DNA of 39,942 bases from a virus. Shown one piece after another: positions 14,601 to 22,841 of this stretch (position 1 is its first letter; the number at the start of each line of letters is the position of its first letter). The stretch spans positions 1-39,942 of the IMG/VR virus record IMGVR_UViG_3300038585_000195, one strand, 5' to 3'. A program made the position numbers and the translations under genes. The notes below the pieces were generated by a model that saw nothing but the letters and a program-made list of their open reading frames with translations, made no database searches and was not told the DNA's origin.

Positions 14601-14984
14601 GAAATTAAACCCCCAGTTATTCACATTTCGGTGACGAAGAGAGAAGCTAGAGTTATTGGTCGAGCCTAAAAAATCTGAATCTACTCCCGAAGCACTACTG
14701 GGGAAATAGAGCCTAAACTCCAACTCCCACGTCTCAGACATATCCATTGTAAGAGCACTTGGTACGGCAACATAATCATCCGTACCATCAAAATCATACG
14801 CACGACCAGGTTGTATATCCCTCGCTGTTCCAGTCCTAGAACTATCAGCGATAGAAGTACCACTAGGAATAGCATTTAAACGCTGCCATAAAGCACCCAA
14901 TGAAGACGGGGTAAAAGGGGCAGCAGCAGCCGACAAGACAGCCTGCATCCCTAGCTTTAAGTTCCATGGATAAAAGGATGTCAT
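11619..14984 (-). CDS. tail fibre with four LamG-like domains (1121 aa)
   Basis: Four concanavalin A/laminin G-like domains can be seen, each with a FDGTDDYV-type start and a terminal beta sheet: about 62-215, 435-590, 645-800 and 890-1035. Between the first two lies a beta-rich carbohydrate-binding-like module (about 260-395). Each LamG unit is followed by a repeat like SGNGNDGT (about 235, 614, 821, 1051). Such repeats make a modular adhesin that binds host surface sugars. The GC content rises by eye over 13200-14640 (about residues 115-595), compared with the flanks, suggesting acquisition of that part. It overlaps the upstream gene by 4 bases and is followed by 182-aa and lysin genes. Confidence 0.8.
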   Translation of the reverse strand: MTSFYPWNLKLGMQAVLSAAAAPFTPSSLGALWQRLNAIPSGTSIADSSRTGTARDIQPGRAYDFDGTDDYVAVPSALTMDMSETWELEFRLYFPSSASGVDSDFLGSTNNSSFSLRHRNVNNWGFNFGGFTDGVTSWRSVPLQNFGFTYDTWHTLKLTWDGVDEIAGFLNGVSFGTQTMTAPTGPFDTLRIGLRGNNIEPWPGRMSDFKFTQDGTLIFHYKMDDNNPTIAYDSSGNGNDGTKTNITASTFHYEGNDVPYSWQNEVGYTDAAWSGTAGASLGTGWSNDTGTGTLTATAATAFNKATINLTGYVLNAETYRVRFELTHSAGTCNVYLGNDGSASALIGSYTSSQSIDTTHELPAGESLQILFRSNNGATPLTATIDSIQVDPIAASSIADRIPRDESDTANDVLGNTLQYTGEVPHDGKLINSHCATFDGVDDEIASNTTLSATVNVTIAMWVKAPATGSAWGIFARKAAGNYWLIQRSSTGAAMQIQSSTSAGVVSRTISDFFDDTWKHLIIVWDSAGGLKSYINGVLELDSTYDEGTGFTTDAGIQLGSFGGFAWGGSMAGFQYWGSDQSANALAIYNGSDLSPDLGYALSEGAGIVAYDISGNGNHGTAANITESTFWGTTQDVFHHNITKGFDFVGRLDGTNDYIDYGIIDFDWGTNDFTIEATCEIPATNDVLFGAWESSVNNRQILIQAISGAPQLTVSSNGTATSSLLPSGTFNTGDIVKLRIERVSGTITYYVDGTSRGTLSAATIKGGNVRFIFGSYAISPTVVNTAATWTGQVSDLKITVDGSTIIDCPISEGSGTTITDNSGNSNDGTATNVTVADFWAIRVPGASDGTSILRTTISNPAVAIHNNAETQIDFTGGVSTAPWTQQVYRGYAEFDGTDDYISFSSINSQLSKASDHNGSITIKLDDTSTNQVILGSAVATDDRFYIGINSNSIRLTAYDGSTFANVSETLTDTSNFHTITWSYDSSGHTLTATLDGVAMTGSVGPSTASTVGTRLGTSVANTLPFNGQVRDFSITGGSSYPLSSGNALDSSSNNNHGVVNGATFPVYTIPTAYDFGDSFSPSGQTNHYKKEDSSVQESDFVMFKSGLDTTDDTTMTNEGYTN

Positions 14985-15337
14985 ACAGGCATAAACTCCA
15001 CAGTAGCTGACGTAGAACCATCATTAGCTATTGCAGAGATTTGCGTGTTAGCAGGGAAAAAAGAAATATATTCCCTATTCTCATAAAACTTCTTACCAGT
15101 AGAAGTCGTTACAGTAGTTGGAGCTTGGTTCCCATGTCTTATCTCTAATCTAAAAGCGGTATCACAACTAAACTGATATACACCAGCAGTAGTAAGGGTT
15201 AATGAGCCAGCTGTACCAGAAATACTTATAGTTTTCAAAAGGCTAGCATCACTAGAATCACGGGTACGATAAGTACCTACTTGAATCGCAGTTCCGCACT
15301 GATCATCTGGATATAACAATGTGCCATCAAAACTCAT
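14981..15337 (-). CDS. beta-structured virion protein, possible fibre trimer or head-decoration part (118 aa)
   Basis: MSFDGTLLYPDDQCGTAIQV followed by a beta-rich Ser/Thr/Ala region; the middle LTTAGVYQFSCDTAFRLEIR and a late ANTQISAIANDGSTSATVEF are typical of tail or head beta-sandwich proteins. It is coupled by 4 bases to the LamG fibre, so it may be its partner. Function is inferred from location only. Confidence 0.6.
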   Translation of the reverse strand: MSFDGTLLYPDDQCGTAIQVGTYRTRDSSDASLLKTISISGTAGSLTLTTAGVYQFSCDTAFRLEIRHGNQAPTTVTTSTGKKFYENREYISFFPANTQISAIANDGSTSATVEFMPV

Positions 15338-15364
15338 ACTTCTATTATAAGCTATAAATTAACA

Positions 15365-15508
15365 CTATTTTTTCTTGCGACAAGATTTACCACTAGATTT
15401 TTTAGGCATTGACTTTTTACCATATCCTGATTTCTTCATTGGTTTTTTCCTTTTATTATTCCCAAATCCTTCACTAAACATTCCACCTGTATTTAAACTT
15501 GCATCCAT
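15365..15508 (-). CDS. very basic small virion-module protein (47 aa)
   Basis: A short ORF starting at 15508. The SD (GGTGAAGAT) is modest but its position in the operon is good. The product begins MDASLNTGGMFSEGFGNN then is almost all Lys, Arg, Ser and Gly, ending CRKKK. It might bind DNA or pack into the virion, which is inference. The 27 bases between it and the previous gene (15338-15364) have nothing else. Confidence 0.55.
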   Translation of the reverse strand: MDASLNTGGMFSEGFGNNKRKKPMKKSGYGKKSMPKKSSGKSCRKKK

Positions 15509-15515
15509 ATTATCT

Positions 15516-15776
15516 TCACCAAGAACGGCACGCCCAATATCTAGCAGTTAACTTGCTAGGTGGATCGGTATCGCATTTATGCCTCGCTCTAAAACTCTTT
15601 CTTCTTTTAGGTTGACTCTTTTTAATCGTCATATTCGCATCACCAAAACGAATTAACTTTGTCTTATCACCCTCTTTGGCTAAAACTACAAACTTTTTCC
15701 GGGGATGACTAGGAGTGCGCTTAGGTTTATTATAAGCACTTAACCCATATCTCTTAAGCTTAGGGTCCTTAGACAC
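15516..15776 (-). CDS. DUF6321-like basic phage protein (86 aa)
   Basis: MSKDPKLKRYGLSAYNKPKR, AKEGDKTKLIRFGD and RRKSFRARH with a final Trp/Arg-rich ARYWACRSW match a recurring phage protein with SKDPKLKR...NKPKRTP, which I recall as DUF6321. The usual KGKMSAAYWANKVKW-like end is altered to KLTARYWACRSW. Role unknown; very basic, possibly linked to packaged DNA. It overlaps the upstream gene start by one base. Confidence 0.75.
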   Translation of the reverse strand: MSKDPKLKRYGLSAYNKPKRTPSHPRKKFVVLAKEGDKTKLIRFGDANMTIKKSQPKRRKSFRARHKCDTDPPSKLTARYWACRSW

Positions 15777-16129
15777 TACTGCCTAACTCCCTTGCGAGCT
15801 TCTTCTAGAATTGACTTTAATTTATTACCTATTGGAGCACTAACATGCCCTTCGCTCATAGCCAAATCAACCATTGTAATCATTACGGTTAAACCCGCAT
15901 AATTAGCAGTTATCTTTTCGGTAGCGAAATAAGCCTGCACTGTCTTTGAAGTTGTTAACCACAAATCAAGCTCAGATATCTTACCGGCATTTGCAAATAA
16001 CATCACAATGTCATTGCGATCAATACTTACACTCGAAACTTTACCCTCTAGTGGTAATGAAACCCATTGCTCAGTTGCAGTATCCCATTTACCAGTCTTA
16101 CCATTCTCAGTTTTCCATATAATTGACAT
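15776..16129 (-). CDS. hypothetical virion-module protein (117 aa)
   Basis: Starts MSIIWKTENGKTGKWDTATE and continues with strand and helix regions (LEGKVSSVSIDRNDIVMLF, ELDLWLTTSKTV), ending in a Lys/Glu helix LKSILEEARKGVRQ. No family is recognised. One-base overlaps on both sides indicate tight coupling. Confidence 0.6.
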   Translation of the reverse strand: MSIIWKTENGKTGKWDTATEQWVSLPLEGKVSSVSIDRNDIVMLFANAGKISELDLWLTTSKTVQAYFATEKITANYAGLTVMITMVDLAMSEGHVSAPIGNKLKSILEEARKGVRQ

Positions 16130-17037
16130 TAGAATAAACTCCCTGTTCTCTCAACATAACCACTGGTATCATTCAACCCTATGATCTTCGCACCAGTAGC
16201 ACCATTATTAGCAGAACCTGTACCACCAGTTCCTACGGTAGCAGCTCTAGTACCCCCGGACTTAGTAATTGTCGGAGCCCAGAATTGAATGAGTCCAGAA
16301 CCACCACCAGCTCCACCATCCCTGCTGCTTCCGCCACCAGTATTATCCCCTCCAGCACCGCCGTCACAGCTAATATCACCACTAGAATGAGTAATTGATG
16401 TCTTTCCAACCGCATATAAAAATCCTCCATAACCACCACCAGGAGCAGCCTTGCTATCTGTTGTAATATTCCCAGCATCACCACCATCAAAATTGATAGC
16501 AGCATTAATAGTAATTTGATTTGAAATTAAAACTAAACAAGCATTAGAAGATACGCCCGTTGTACCACCGCCACCAGTTTGTTCTCGGGCCGAACCACCA
16601 CCAGCCTGAGTTCCAACTCCATCAGCACCAGAGGTTGTATCACGAGAATAACCAGTCACTATAGACTGAATATTAGCCGGAGGGGTTGTGGCTGTAACCG
16701 ATATCCTGCCGCTAGTATCACTCACGGCAGCACCAATAGTGATAGAAGTCTTAGCGTAAATAATCGTTAGGCCATCAATTGTTAAAGTCCCAGAACCACT
16801 TGTCGTGAAGGTATCACAATAGATACGGTTAGCAAGATTAGCTGTTGCAGTAGTAATAGAAATATCCTCTGTGCAATCTGGTAAGAAAATAGGGATATCA
16901 ACATTTTGAGTAATAACTGTACTACTATTATTATCACTAATTAGATTATCAGTAGTACTTGGACGTACGCCCGGTAGACTCAAATAGCCCTTAACCGCTG
17001 GAACTGTAATTCTTGATTGTGTTGTATCTGACGCCAT
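16129..17037 (-). CDS. glycine-rich tail-tip adhesin (302 aa)
   Basis: The C-terminal half (about 140-290) is rich in Gly with Ser, Asn, Asp and Thr (TGGGGTTG, CDGGAGGDNTGGGSSRDGG, VGTGGTGSANNG), alternating with beta segments. This resembles the polyglycine-helix sandwich of some phage adhesins such as gp38 of S16. The N-terminus is beta-rich (TTSGSGTLTIDGLTII). It is expected to sit at a fibre tip and contact the receptor. The nearby 217-aa protein is the likely partner. The assignment rests on composition and location only. Confidence 0.6.
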   Translation of the reverse strand: MASDTTQSRITVPAVKGYLSLPGVRPSTTDNLISDNNSSTVITQNVDIPIFLPDCTEDISITTATANLANRIYCDTFTTSGSGTLTIDGLTIIYAKTSITIGAAVSDTSGRISVTATTPPANIQSIVTGYSRDTTSGADGVGTQAGGGSAREQTGGGGTTGVSSNACLVLISNQITINAAINFDGGDAGNITTDSKAAPGGGYGGFLYAVGKTSITHSSGDISCDGGAGGDNTGGGSSRDGGAGGGSGLIQFWAPTITKSGGTRAATVGTGGTGSANNGATGAKIIGLNDTSGYVERTGSLF

Positions 17038-17046
17038 TATAATCTC

Positions 17047-17700
17047 CTAAACTGAATACCACCCACTAGCTGAATCATAGTACAAAGTAACATTAACAAA
17101 GTCCGTTAATATCTGATCGTCACCATCTCCATCAATATTATTACCATTACCAGCAATCGTAAAAGTATTAACTTCTGTGACTGAATCACCAACTACAAAG
17201 AAAGTTAAAGCAGTACCATGAGTTGGGCTAGCCTCTAATGTAACTGTAATAGCGCCGCCACTAGCATCAATACCATACACGCCAGGAGCAACAGCATTAA
17301 AATCACCAGTCTGAATACCACGATAAGTCTGAGTTAAAGTTAAAGAACCAGCACCGCTAATCTTGGAATCAACTTCCGAAGATACCTGGTATTTATTAGC
17401 ACTAGTCTCAGAACCTCTATAAAGATCAGAACCGCTAGTATTATCATATATAGTGTTTTGGCCTGCTACTAAAGGTGCAATTGCATTAGTTTTAATACCA
17501 CCATTAAAATTCTGACTAGCAGTAAAAGTAAAAGTATTACCAGTTTGAACTACCGTTCCATCATTTAAAGCTGCTATAACAACGTTTAAGCCAGATCTAA
17601 TTAACTCTTCGTTATCGTTCTGTTCAGTAGCATCTATCAGTTCTTCATTCTGATATTCTTGCCTTGAGCCAACTTGAGTTAATGTCGTAAGATCACTCAT
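17047..17700 (-). CDS. probable tail-fibre protein (217 aa)
   Basis: N-terminal LTTLTQVGSRQEYQNEELID, then helical and beta segments, including FTFTASQNFNGGIKTNAIAP and GAGSLTLTQTYRG, with a Gly/Asn/Asp-rich IAGNGNNIDGDGDDQIL-like end (as ITFTIA-type pattern). The regular Ser/Thr/Gly beta-repeat character fits a fibre. It lies between the internal virion protein and the Gly-rich adhesin. Confidence 0.6.
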   Translation of the reverse strand: MSDLTTLTQVGSRQEYQNEELIDATEQNDNEELIRSGLNVVIAALNDGTVVQTGNTFTFTASQNFNGGIKTNAIAPLVAGQNTIYDNTSGSDLYRGSETSANKYQVSSEVDSKISGAGSLTLTQTYRGIQTGDFNAVAPGVYGIDASGGAITVTLEASPTHGTALTFFVVGDSVTEVNTFTIAGNGNNIDGDGDDQILTDFVNVTLYYDSASGWYSV

Positions 17701-17715
17701 ATACTTATTTTATCA

Positions 17716-20700
17716 CTAGTTTATAGGACGTCCTCGGAGTGCTCTACCTTGAAGCGCCCTGCCTCTAATTGGACTACCCTGCATAACCCTACCGCGGATA
17801 CCACCTTCACTCTTGCCGCCTTGATTATAAGCACCTCGTAACGCAGGTTTAACATAAGGACCAATAAATGGAATATAGCGAGTAGAATAAATATCTTCAA
17901 GACCCTTCTTACCTAAGATTAAATTACTGACATCATAACCAATATCAGCACCTGCACTTATAGCAAGAGGTGGTAAGGTTGCCACGCTAGATGTAATAGC
18001 ACCAGCCATATCCCTAGAGCTAGAAGTAGGACGGCTAGCTACATAACCAATCTGGTTTAAACCAATCGTATCCATGAAAGCTAAAAATGCTTTATCAACT
18101 ACACTCTCATCTTCCCTGCCTTTTATCTTATCCTTCGCGCTTTCTACAGAATAACTAATTAATGGAGCAATAGTTAAATACTTTAATAACCCTTCTACAT
18201 TACCTTTACGTGCATCCTTGAGAAGTTCATTGTAAATATAGTCTTGTCTTTTAACAGCAAAGTTTTGTAAATCATATAAGATCCTAGCTTTTGGATTATC
18301 CAAGTAAGCTTTAGGTTTATCAGCTAAACTAGTTGGCCTCATTTCTGCTATCTCATAAAGAGTTAAACTCTTGGTATTAAAATTACTCTCCCCATCACGC
18401 AATGATTCAACTAGATTATTCATTTCATCTTTAGTGAACACATCACCATACTTTTTAACTAGTTGATTTACACCCTTGTCTGTTTTAACAGCCTTGCGCC
18501 ATTTATCCAAAGAAGCTTGCCCTAGCCCCTCAGCACCAATCTTATCTACCCAACCTAATGGTTTTAAAACAAAGTCTATATAGCGAGCTTTCTTAGAAGG
18601 ATCTACTCCATATATCTCATCTAGATTATTCTCAAGTCCTAAGTCATTTAACTTATATTCAATACCACTTGATTTACCTCCTGATAATTGAGATAATATT
18701 GAATCCCAATATGTCTTCATTGCTCGCCTTACACCATGTCTTTGCATTGTAGGAGCAATATCTTTGATCTGAGTCATTACGGAATTAAGGTTACCCAATA
18801 TAGCAGAATAACCCCAATTAGAAAGATCTTGCATAAACTTAGGTTTATTAATACGGCCCTTCACATATAAAGAATTCAATAAATCCTTATAGCGAGAAGC
18901 ATTTGCTGGATCTAATTGCTTAGACTGGATTAAATAATCTACTTTCTTTTCAATTAAGTTAGGTATTTGATCTGACTTTAATAATTCTCCAGCAACTTCT
19001 TTAAGCTGCTCATCCTCATAACCAGCCCACTTACCCTCTTCTAATTGCTGTTTCTTAAGCTTATCAAACTCTACTTCAATATCATCATCAGTTATAACCT
19101 TACTGCGATCTTTGATCATATTGTCCTTATATAAAGATCTACGAGCTTCTTGTTCTAATTGCCCAGGCGTTCCTTCGATACCCTCATCTTGTAATCGTTT
19201 TACTCTATTTTTAACTTGCCTCATAGTCGGCTCATACATAGGATCTTTCATCTTCAGTAATCGAGCCTCTTCAATATTCCGAGTCATGTCTTTAATATAT
19301 TCATCCAATGCAGTAACCGGGTCCACATAGTACTTACTCATCTCACCAGTGATCTTGTCAATCTTACGGGCTTTAGTATGACCAGACCTTCTGATTGCCT
19401 GATTATAATTACGCATGAAACTTTCTAATAATTGAGCGTTTTCTCTTGGAGTTAAAGGACGATCTAATTCTGCCATCTTACGAGCCTGCTCTTGTGCAAA
19501 CTCAGACTTGGTTGCATCATCCAATTTACCGAAAATCTTTTTCTGGAATTGATCTGGATCTTTCACATAACGAGCCCAGTAATTCTCTTTGATATTCTCT
19601 GGCTTAATAATACCCATCATGATAGCTTCATCACCAACTTCACTATAAACTTTTAAAGCGTTATCAAACTCTTTCAACAGATCATCACCATTCTTTTGGG
19701 CCCTTAAAATTGCCCTTGCATTATCGAAGTCCTGATTACTCACCGCAAGTTTAAATATTTCCTCATCTGTATTTTTACCAATGGTTTTCTTTCCAAGGTT
19801 TTTAATACGATCACCCAACGATTGAGCACGAAAAGCTTTTGTATACTCTCTACCAAATCTACGAGCCTCGGTTCCACGAGCACCTGTCTTAATTAACTGA
19901 TTATTTTCCTTACGAGCAACCATCTTTCCAAATGGACTTAACCTCTCTAACTCCCTAAAGATAGGTTCTCTAATTTCTCTATAAACCTGCTTAGCCTCAT
20001 CAACCTTCTTACCAGTCCCCTCAACTAGTTCACTCATTTTGGTTTTTACTTTTTCTTTCAACCCAATAGGAGCCTCTTCTTTAAAAGCTAAAGCTACATC
20101 CTCTTCATAAGCTTCCTTCGCCTTCTTATAATCATCAGCCCAATCTAATGGCTTATCATCTAAGTCCACAGTCTCATCCAGAATTTCTATTTCACTCTTA
20201 GGCTCTTCTATAGCTGCCTGGAGATTCTCTTCTTCTAATTGTTTTTGGATTCTACGCTGTTCTTCAAAAGCATTCACTTCTTCTAACTGCTTAGCATTAA
20301 CATCAATAGCCTGCTTAGCTTTCATATTAGAAGTTTTATTTAAATTAGTTATCACACCTTTAACATCTTTGATAACCATTGGATCAGCGATAGATAAACC
20401 ACCACCAAAAGCTGCACCCCATAAAGCACTATCTGCTTCCATCTGACCAAATCTTTCTAAATCCACATTGCCATCATCATCTGTAGATTCAGCAAGATTA
20501 TAACCAGTATCTCCAACTATATTTGCAACACCAGCACCAGTACCATAGGCAGCTACCCTACCACTCGCCCTTACTGCATTACCTAGAACACCTTGCCCTA
20601 GTTTCATGTTAGTAAAAAACTTACTTGCAGTATTAGCCACAGCCGCCTCAACAGGAGCTGCATATAGTAGATTCCTAATAGCACCAATCTGCCCAAGACC

Positions 20701-21051
20701 TACACCACCAGCTAAACCACCAGCTAACATTGCAGCCTGAGCAGCTAAGCCACCTTCCTGTAAAGTCTTCGCTCTATCTTCTTCACTCACTAACCTTGGC
20801 AGTCTAGTGTATTTAGCACCAGTAAACTTACCAGGGATATTGTATAAAGTCTCAGTTAAACCAAGTGCTAAATCTGGAACCCCAGCAGCACCTTGCACAA
20901 AAGCAGTACCTACATTCTTTAAACGATTAAGACTATCATCGCCTTCAATAATTTCAGACTCATCATATTCTGTTAATAACTCATCTGTCCTATCTAATGG
21001 ATTGAAATTATCATCATCGGTTTGTCTTATATTATAGTAATTGGCTACCAT
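17716..21051 (-). CDS. large internal virion (ejection) protein (1111 aa)
   Basis: A large protein in the place typical of podovirus ejection proteins, after the tail proteins. Residues about 100-145 form Ala/Gly-rich helices (GGLAAQAAMLAGGLAGGVGL, a further AAPVEAAVAN segment), then long acidic and basic helical regions (about 230-700). The C-terminus ends in Arg-Gly repeats (SPIRGRALQGRALRGRPIN), basic and unusual. Ejection proteins are delivered to the cell envelope with the DNA. No enzyme motif is obvious. The two shorter genes upstream (215 and 371 aa) are probably part of the same assembly. Confidence 0.65.
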   Translation of the reverse strand: MVANYYNIRQTDDDNFNPLDRTDELLTEYDESEIIEGDDSLNRLKNVGTAFVQGAAGVPDLALGLTETLYNIPGKFTGAKYTRLPRLVSEEDRAKTLQEGGLAAQAAMLAGGLAGGVGLGQIGAIRNLLYAAPVEAAVANTASKFFTNMKLGQGVLGNAVRASGRVAAYGTGAGVANIVGDTGYNLAESTDDDGNVDLERFGQMEADSALWGAAFGGGLSIADPMVIKDVKGVITNLNKTSNMKAKQAIDVNAKQLEEVNAFEEQRRIQKQLEEENLQAAIEEPKSEIEILDETVDLDDKPLDWADDYKKAKEAYEEDVALAFKEEAPIGLKEKVKTKMSELVEGTGKKVDEAKQVYREIREPIFRELERLSPFGKMVARKENNQLIKTGARGTEARRFGREYTKAFRAQSLGDRIKNLGKKTIGKNTDEEIFKLAVSNQDFDNARAILRAQKNGDDLLKEFDNALKVYSEVGDEAIMMGIIKPENIKENYWARYVKDPDQFQKKIFGKLDDATKSEFAQEQARKMAELDRPLTPRENAQLLESFMRNYNQAIRRSGHTKARKIDKITGEMSKYYVDPVTALDEYIKDMTRNIEEARLLKMKDPMYEPTMRQVKNRVKRLQDEGIEGTPGQLEQEARRSLYKDNMIKDRSKVITDDDIEVEFDKLKKQQLEEGKWAGYEDEQLKEVAGELLKSDQIPNLIEKKVDYLIQSKQLDPANASRYKDLLNSLYVKGRINKPKFMQDLSNWGYSAILGNLNSVMTQIKDIAPTMQRHGVRRAMKTYWDSILSQLSGGKSSGIEYKLNDLGLENNLDEIYGVDPSKKARYIDFVLKPLGWVDKIGAEGLGQASLDKWRKAVKTDKGVNQLVKKYGDVFTKDEMNNLVESLRDGESNFNTKSLTLYEIAEMRPTSLADKPKAYLDNPKARILYDLQNFAVKRQDYIYNELLKDARKGNVEGLLKYLTIAPLISYSVESAKDKIKGREDESVVDKAFLAFMDTIGLNQIGYVASRPTSSSRDMAGAITSSVATLPPLAISAGADIGYDVSNLILGKKGLEDIYSTRYIPFIGPYVKPALRGAYNQGGKSEGGIRGRVMQGSPIRGRALQGRALRGRPIN

Positions 21052-21053
21052 TT

Positions 21054-21701
21054 TTAAAACTGTAATTCTTGTTCAATGTAATTACTCGGCCCTTCACCTG
21101 TGATTTGATCAAAGAAAATTGTTTTACCTGGAACCTCTTCATCTTTTCTAAAGATCGGTAAACCAATGAAGCCACCAACCTTTTTCTTTGTAGCAGGAGT
21201 TGTTCTAAACTCAGGCAATGTACCTTTCTTTTGGAGATATCTAGCTAAACGAGGTAGGTCCGACGGAGAGACAGTGCTTTCATCAATACCAGCTTGCATT
21301 AAGATACCTGGAGACGTAGGGAACATTCTATACTCCCCGGCTTTCTTATCATACTTGGCTGCCTGTGGACTAAGCATCCCACCTAAAATCTCTTTAAACT
21401 CTTCTTCCTCTTCACGTTTTCTACGAAGACTATCTTGGTAATCAATTCTATCCAATAAAGCATCAGATTGTGTTTGAGCCCTTTGATTAGCGAATTCACC
21501 TTGCAATAATAGCTTACCAGTAGCACTTAACTCACCAGTAATAGGATCAACCATATCCCCCAGTTGGCTCAATGTTGCATTATCAGAGCGACCAAATACA
21601 TCACGCAATTTCTGACCCTGTCTATAATCAGTATATGACTCAGCACCTTGCTTTAATGCTTTACCTAATCTTGCTAATAATGGCTTTCTTACTCTTGGCA
21701 T
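21054..21701 (-). CDS. probable internal virion protein (215 aa)
   Basis: Begins MPRVRKPLLARLGKALKQ, then mostly helical with acidic patches. Residues about 90-105 have repeated Glu/Lys (RKREEEEEFKEIL). A C-terminal stretch KDEEVPGKTIFFDQITGEGP shares EEVPGKT with the DDEVVPGKT of the next gene upstream. It is a neighbour of the ejection protein and may be an injected or scaffold component. No family is recognised. Confidence 0.6.
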   Translation of the reverse strand: MPRVRKPLLARLGKALKQGAESYTDYRQGQKLRDVFGRSDNATLSQLGDMVDPITGELSATGKLLLQGEFANQRAQTQSDALLDRIDYQDSLRRKREEEEEFKEILGGMLSPQAAKYDKKAGEYRMFPTSPGILMQAGIDESTVSPSDLPRLARYLQKKGTLPEFRTTPATKKKVGGFIGLPIFRKDEEVPGKTIFFDQITGEGPSNYIEQELQF

Positions 21702-21710
21702 AATCGTCTC

Positions 21711-22826
21711 CTAGTATAAATAATCCTCAGTTAGAATACGGCCCTGGTTATTAGCCCTATCTCTTTCTACATTAGATCTAAGTTCAGCTTCTTTTTGAGC
21801 TAAACTACCAGCTTGATAATCAGTAACTCCACCATACTGTGTTGGTGAAACAAATGCTCCAGATTGGAATTGGCCAATAGTACTAGGACCTCCTAATTGA
21901 GATTCACTAGCTAGAATATCTCTAATATTTTGTGATCTTAAACCAGCTCTATTCTTTTGCATTTGAAGTAAATTACTTCTTAAACCTTTAGTAGTAGCAT
22001 CAGCAAAAGCTTTTGGTGCGATCGAAGAACTTAAGAATCCAGTATCTTGTAACTCACTAAAAGTACTACGATTAATATCCTTGCTTATATCTTGGAGTTG
22101 ATCAATATCAGCAGCTAATAGATCATCCATCCCAGAATCTAATGCTTGACCGCCTAGTATATCTCTTACTCTTCTACGATAATCTAATCCCGATTGAGCA
22201 TCTTGAGTAAACTCAGGCAATAACCCACTTGATGCTTCCAGTATATCTTCAGTAAATCCAACCTGTGGATCAGTTAGAACATCACGCTCCCCTCCACTTA
22301 CAAAGTCACCTTCATCATATTTAATTCTTCCATCCTTAACACTGAAACCATAATCTGATCCCTGTTGTCTTAAGAACTTTTTAAACCCTTTAATATCACC
22401 AAGTTTTTTCTTATCATTACCCGCAACTTGTGCAGCTTTTTGAGCAGCCTTAGCAGCAGCTTCCTCTGGTGAGAAACCTTTACTTGCATAATACTCAGCT
22501 AGAGCAGATTCAGCAGATTCAGATTTACTAGGTCCACTTAACCCCCTAGTTGAACGATAAACATTCATGGGGTCATCTAACTTATCACCAGCAACATCAT
22601 AAATATCATCAACTCTATCAGAAGCAAACTCTATATCTTCTTTAGTTTTACCTGGGACTACTTCATCATCAAATAAGGTATCAACTAGACCACCGGCAGC
22701 TCCCACAATAGGTGCAACTTTACTAGCCGTATCTAATATTTTATCCGTTTTAGACACATTCCCGGTAAGTGTTCTAGGCTGCGCCTTATTCTTCTTTCTG
22801 AGCTTTAGCCTGCGTTTTTTAGCCAT
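21711..22826 (-). CDS. probable internal virion protein (371 aa)
   Basis: The start MAKKRRLKLRKKNKAQPR is very basic, then a helical region with an Ala/Gly stretch (VAPIVGAAGGLVDTLF) and acidic DDEVVPGKTKED. The C-terminal half is polar with Gln/Ala repeats (QYGGVTDYQAGSLAQKEAEL). Ejection proteins of this sort often have a basic N-terminus. Placement supports it; sequence alone does not. Confidence 0.6.
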   Translation of the reverse strand: MAKKRRLKLRKKNKAQPRTLTGNVSKTDKILDTASKVAPIVGAAGGLVDTLFDDEVVPGKTKEDIEFASDRVDDIYDVAGDKLDDPMNVYRSTRGLSGPSKSESAESALAEYYASKGFSPEEAAAKAAQKAAQVAGNDKKKLGDIKGFKKFLRQQGSDYGFSVKDGRIKYDEGDFVSGGERDVLTDPQVGFTEDILEASSGLLPEFTQDAQSGLDYRRRVRDILGGQALDSGMDDLLAADIDQLQDISKDINRSTFSELQDTGFLSSSIAPKAFADATTKGLRSNLLQMQKNRAGLRSQNIRDILASESQLGGPSTIGQFQSGAFVSPTQYGGVTDYQAGSLAQKEAELRSNVERDRANNQGRILTEDYLY

Positions 22827-22841
22827 ATTATCATTCTACCA

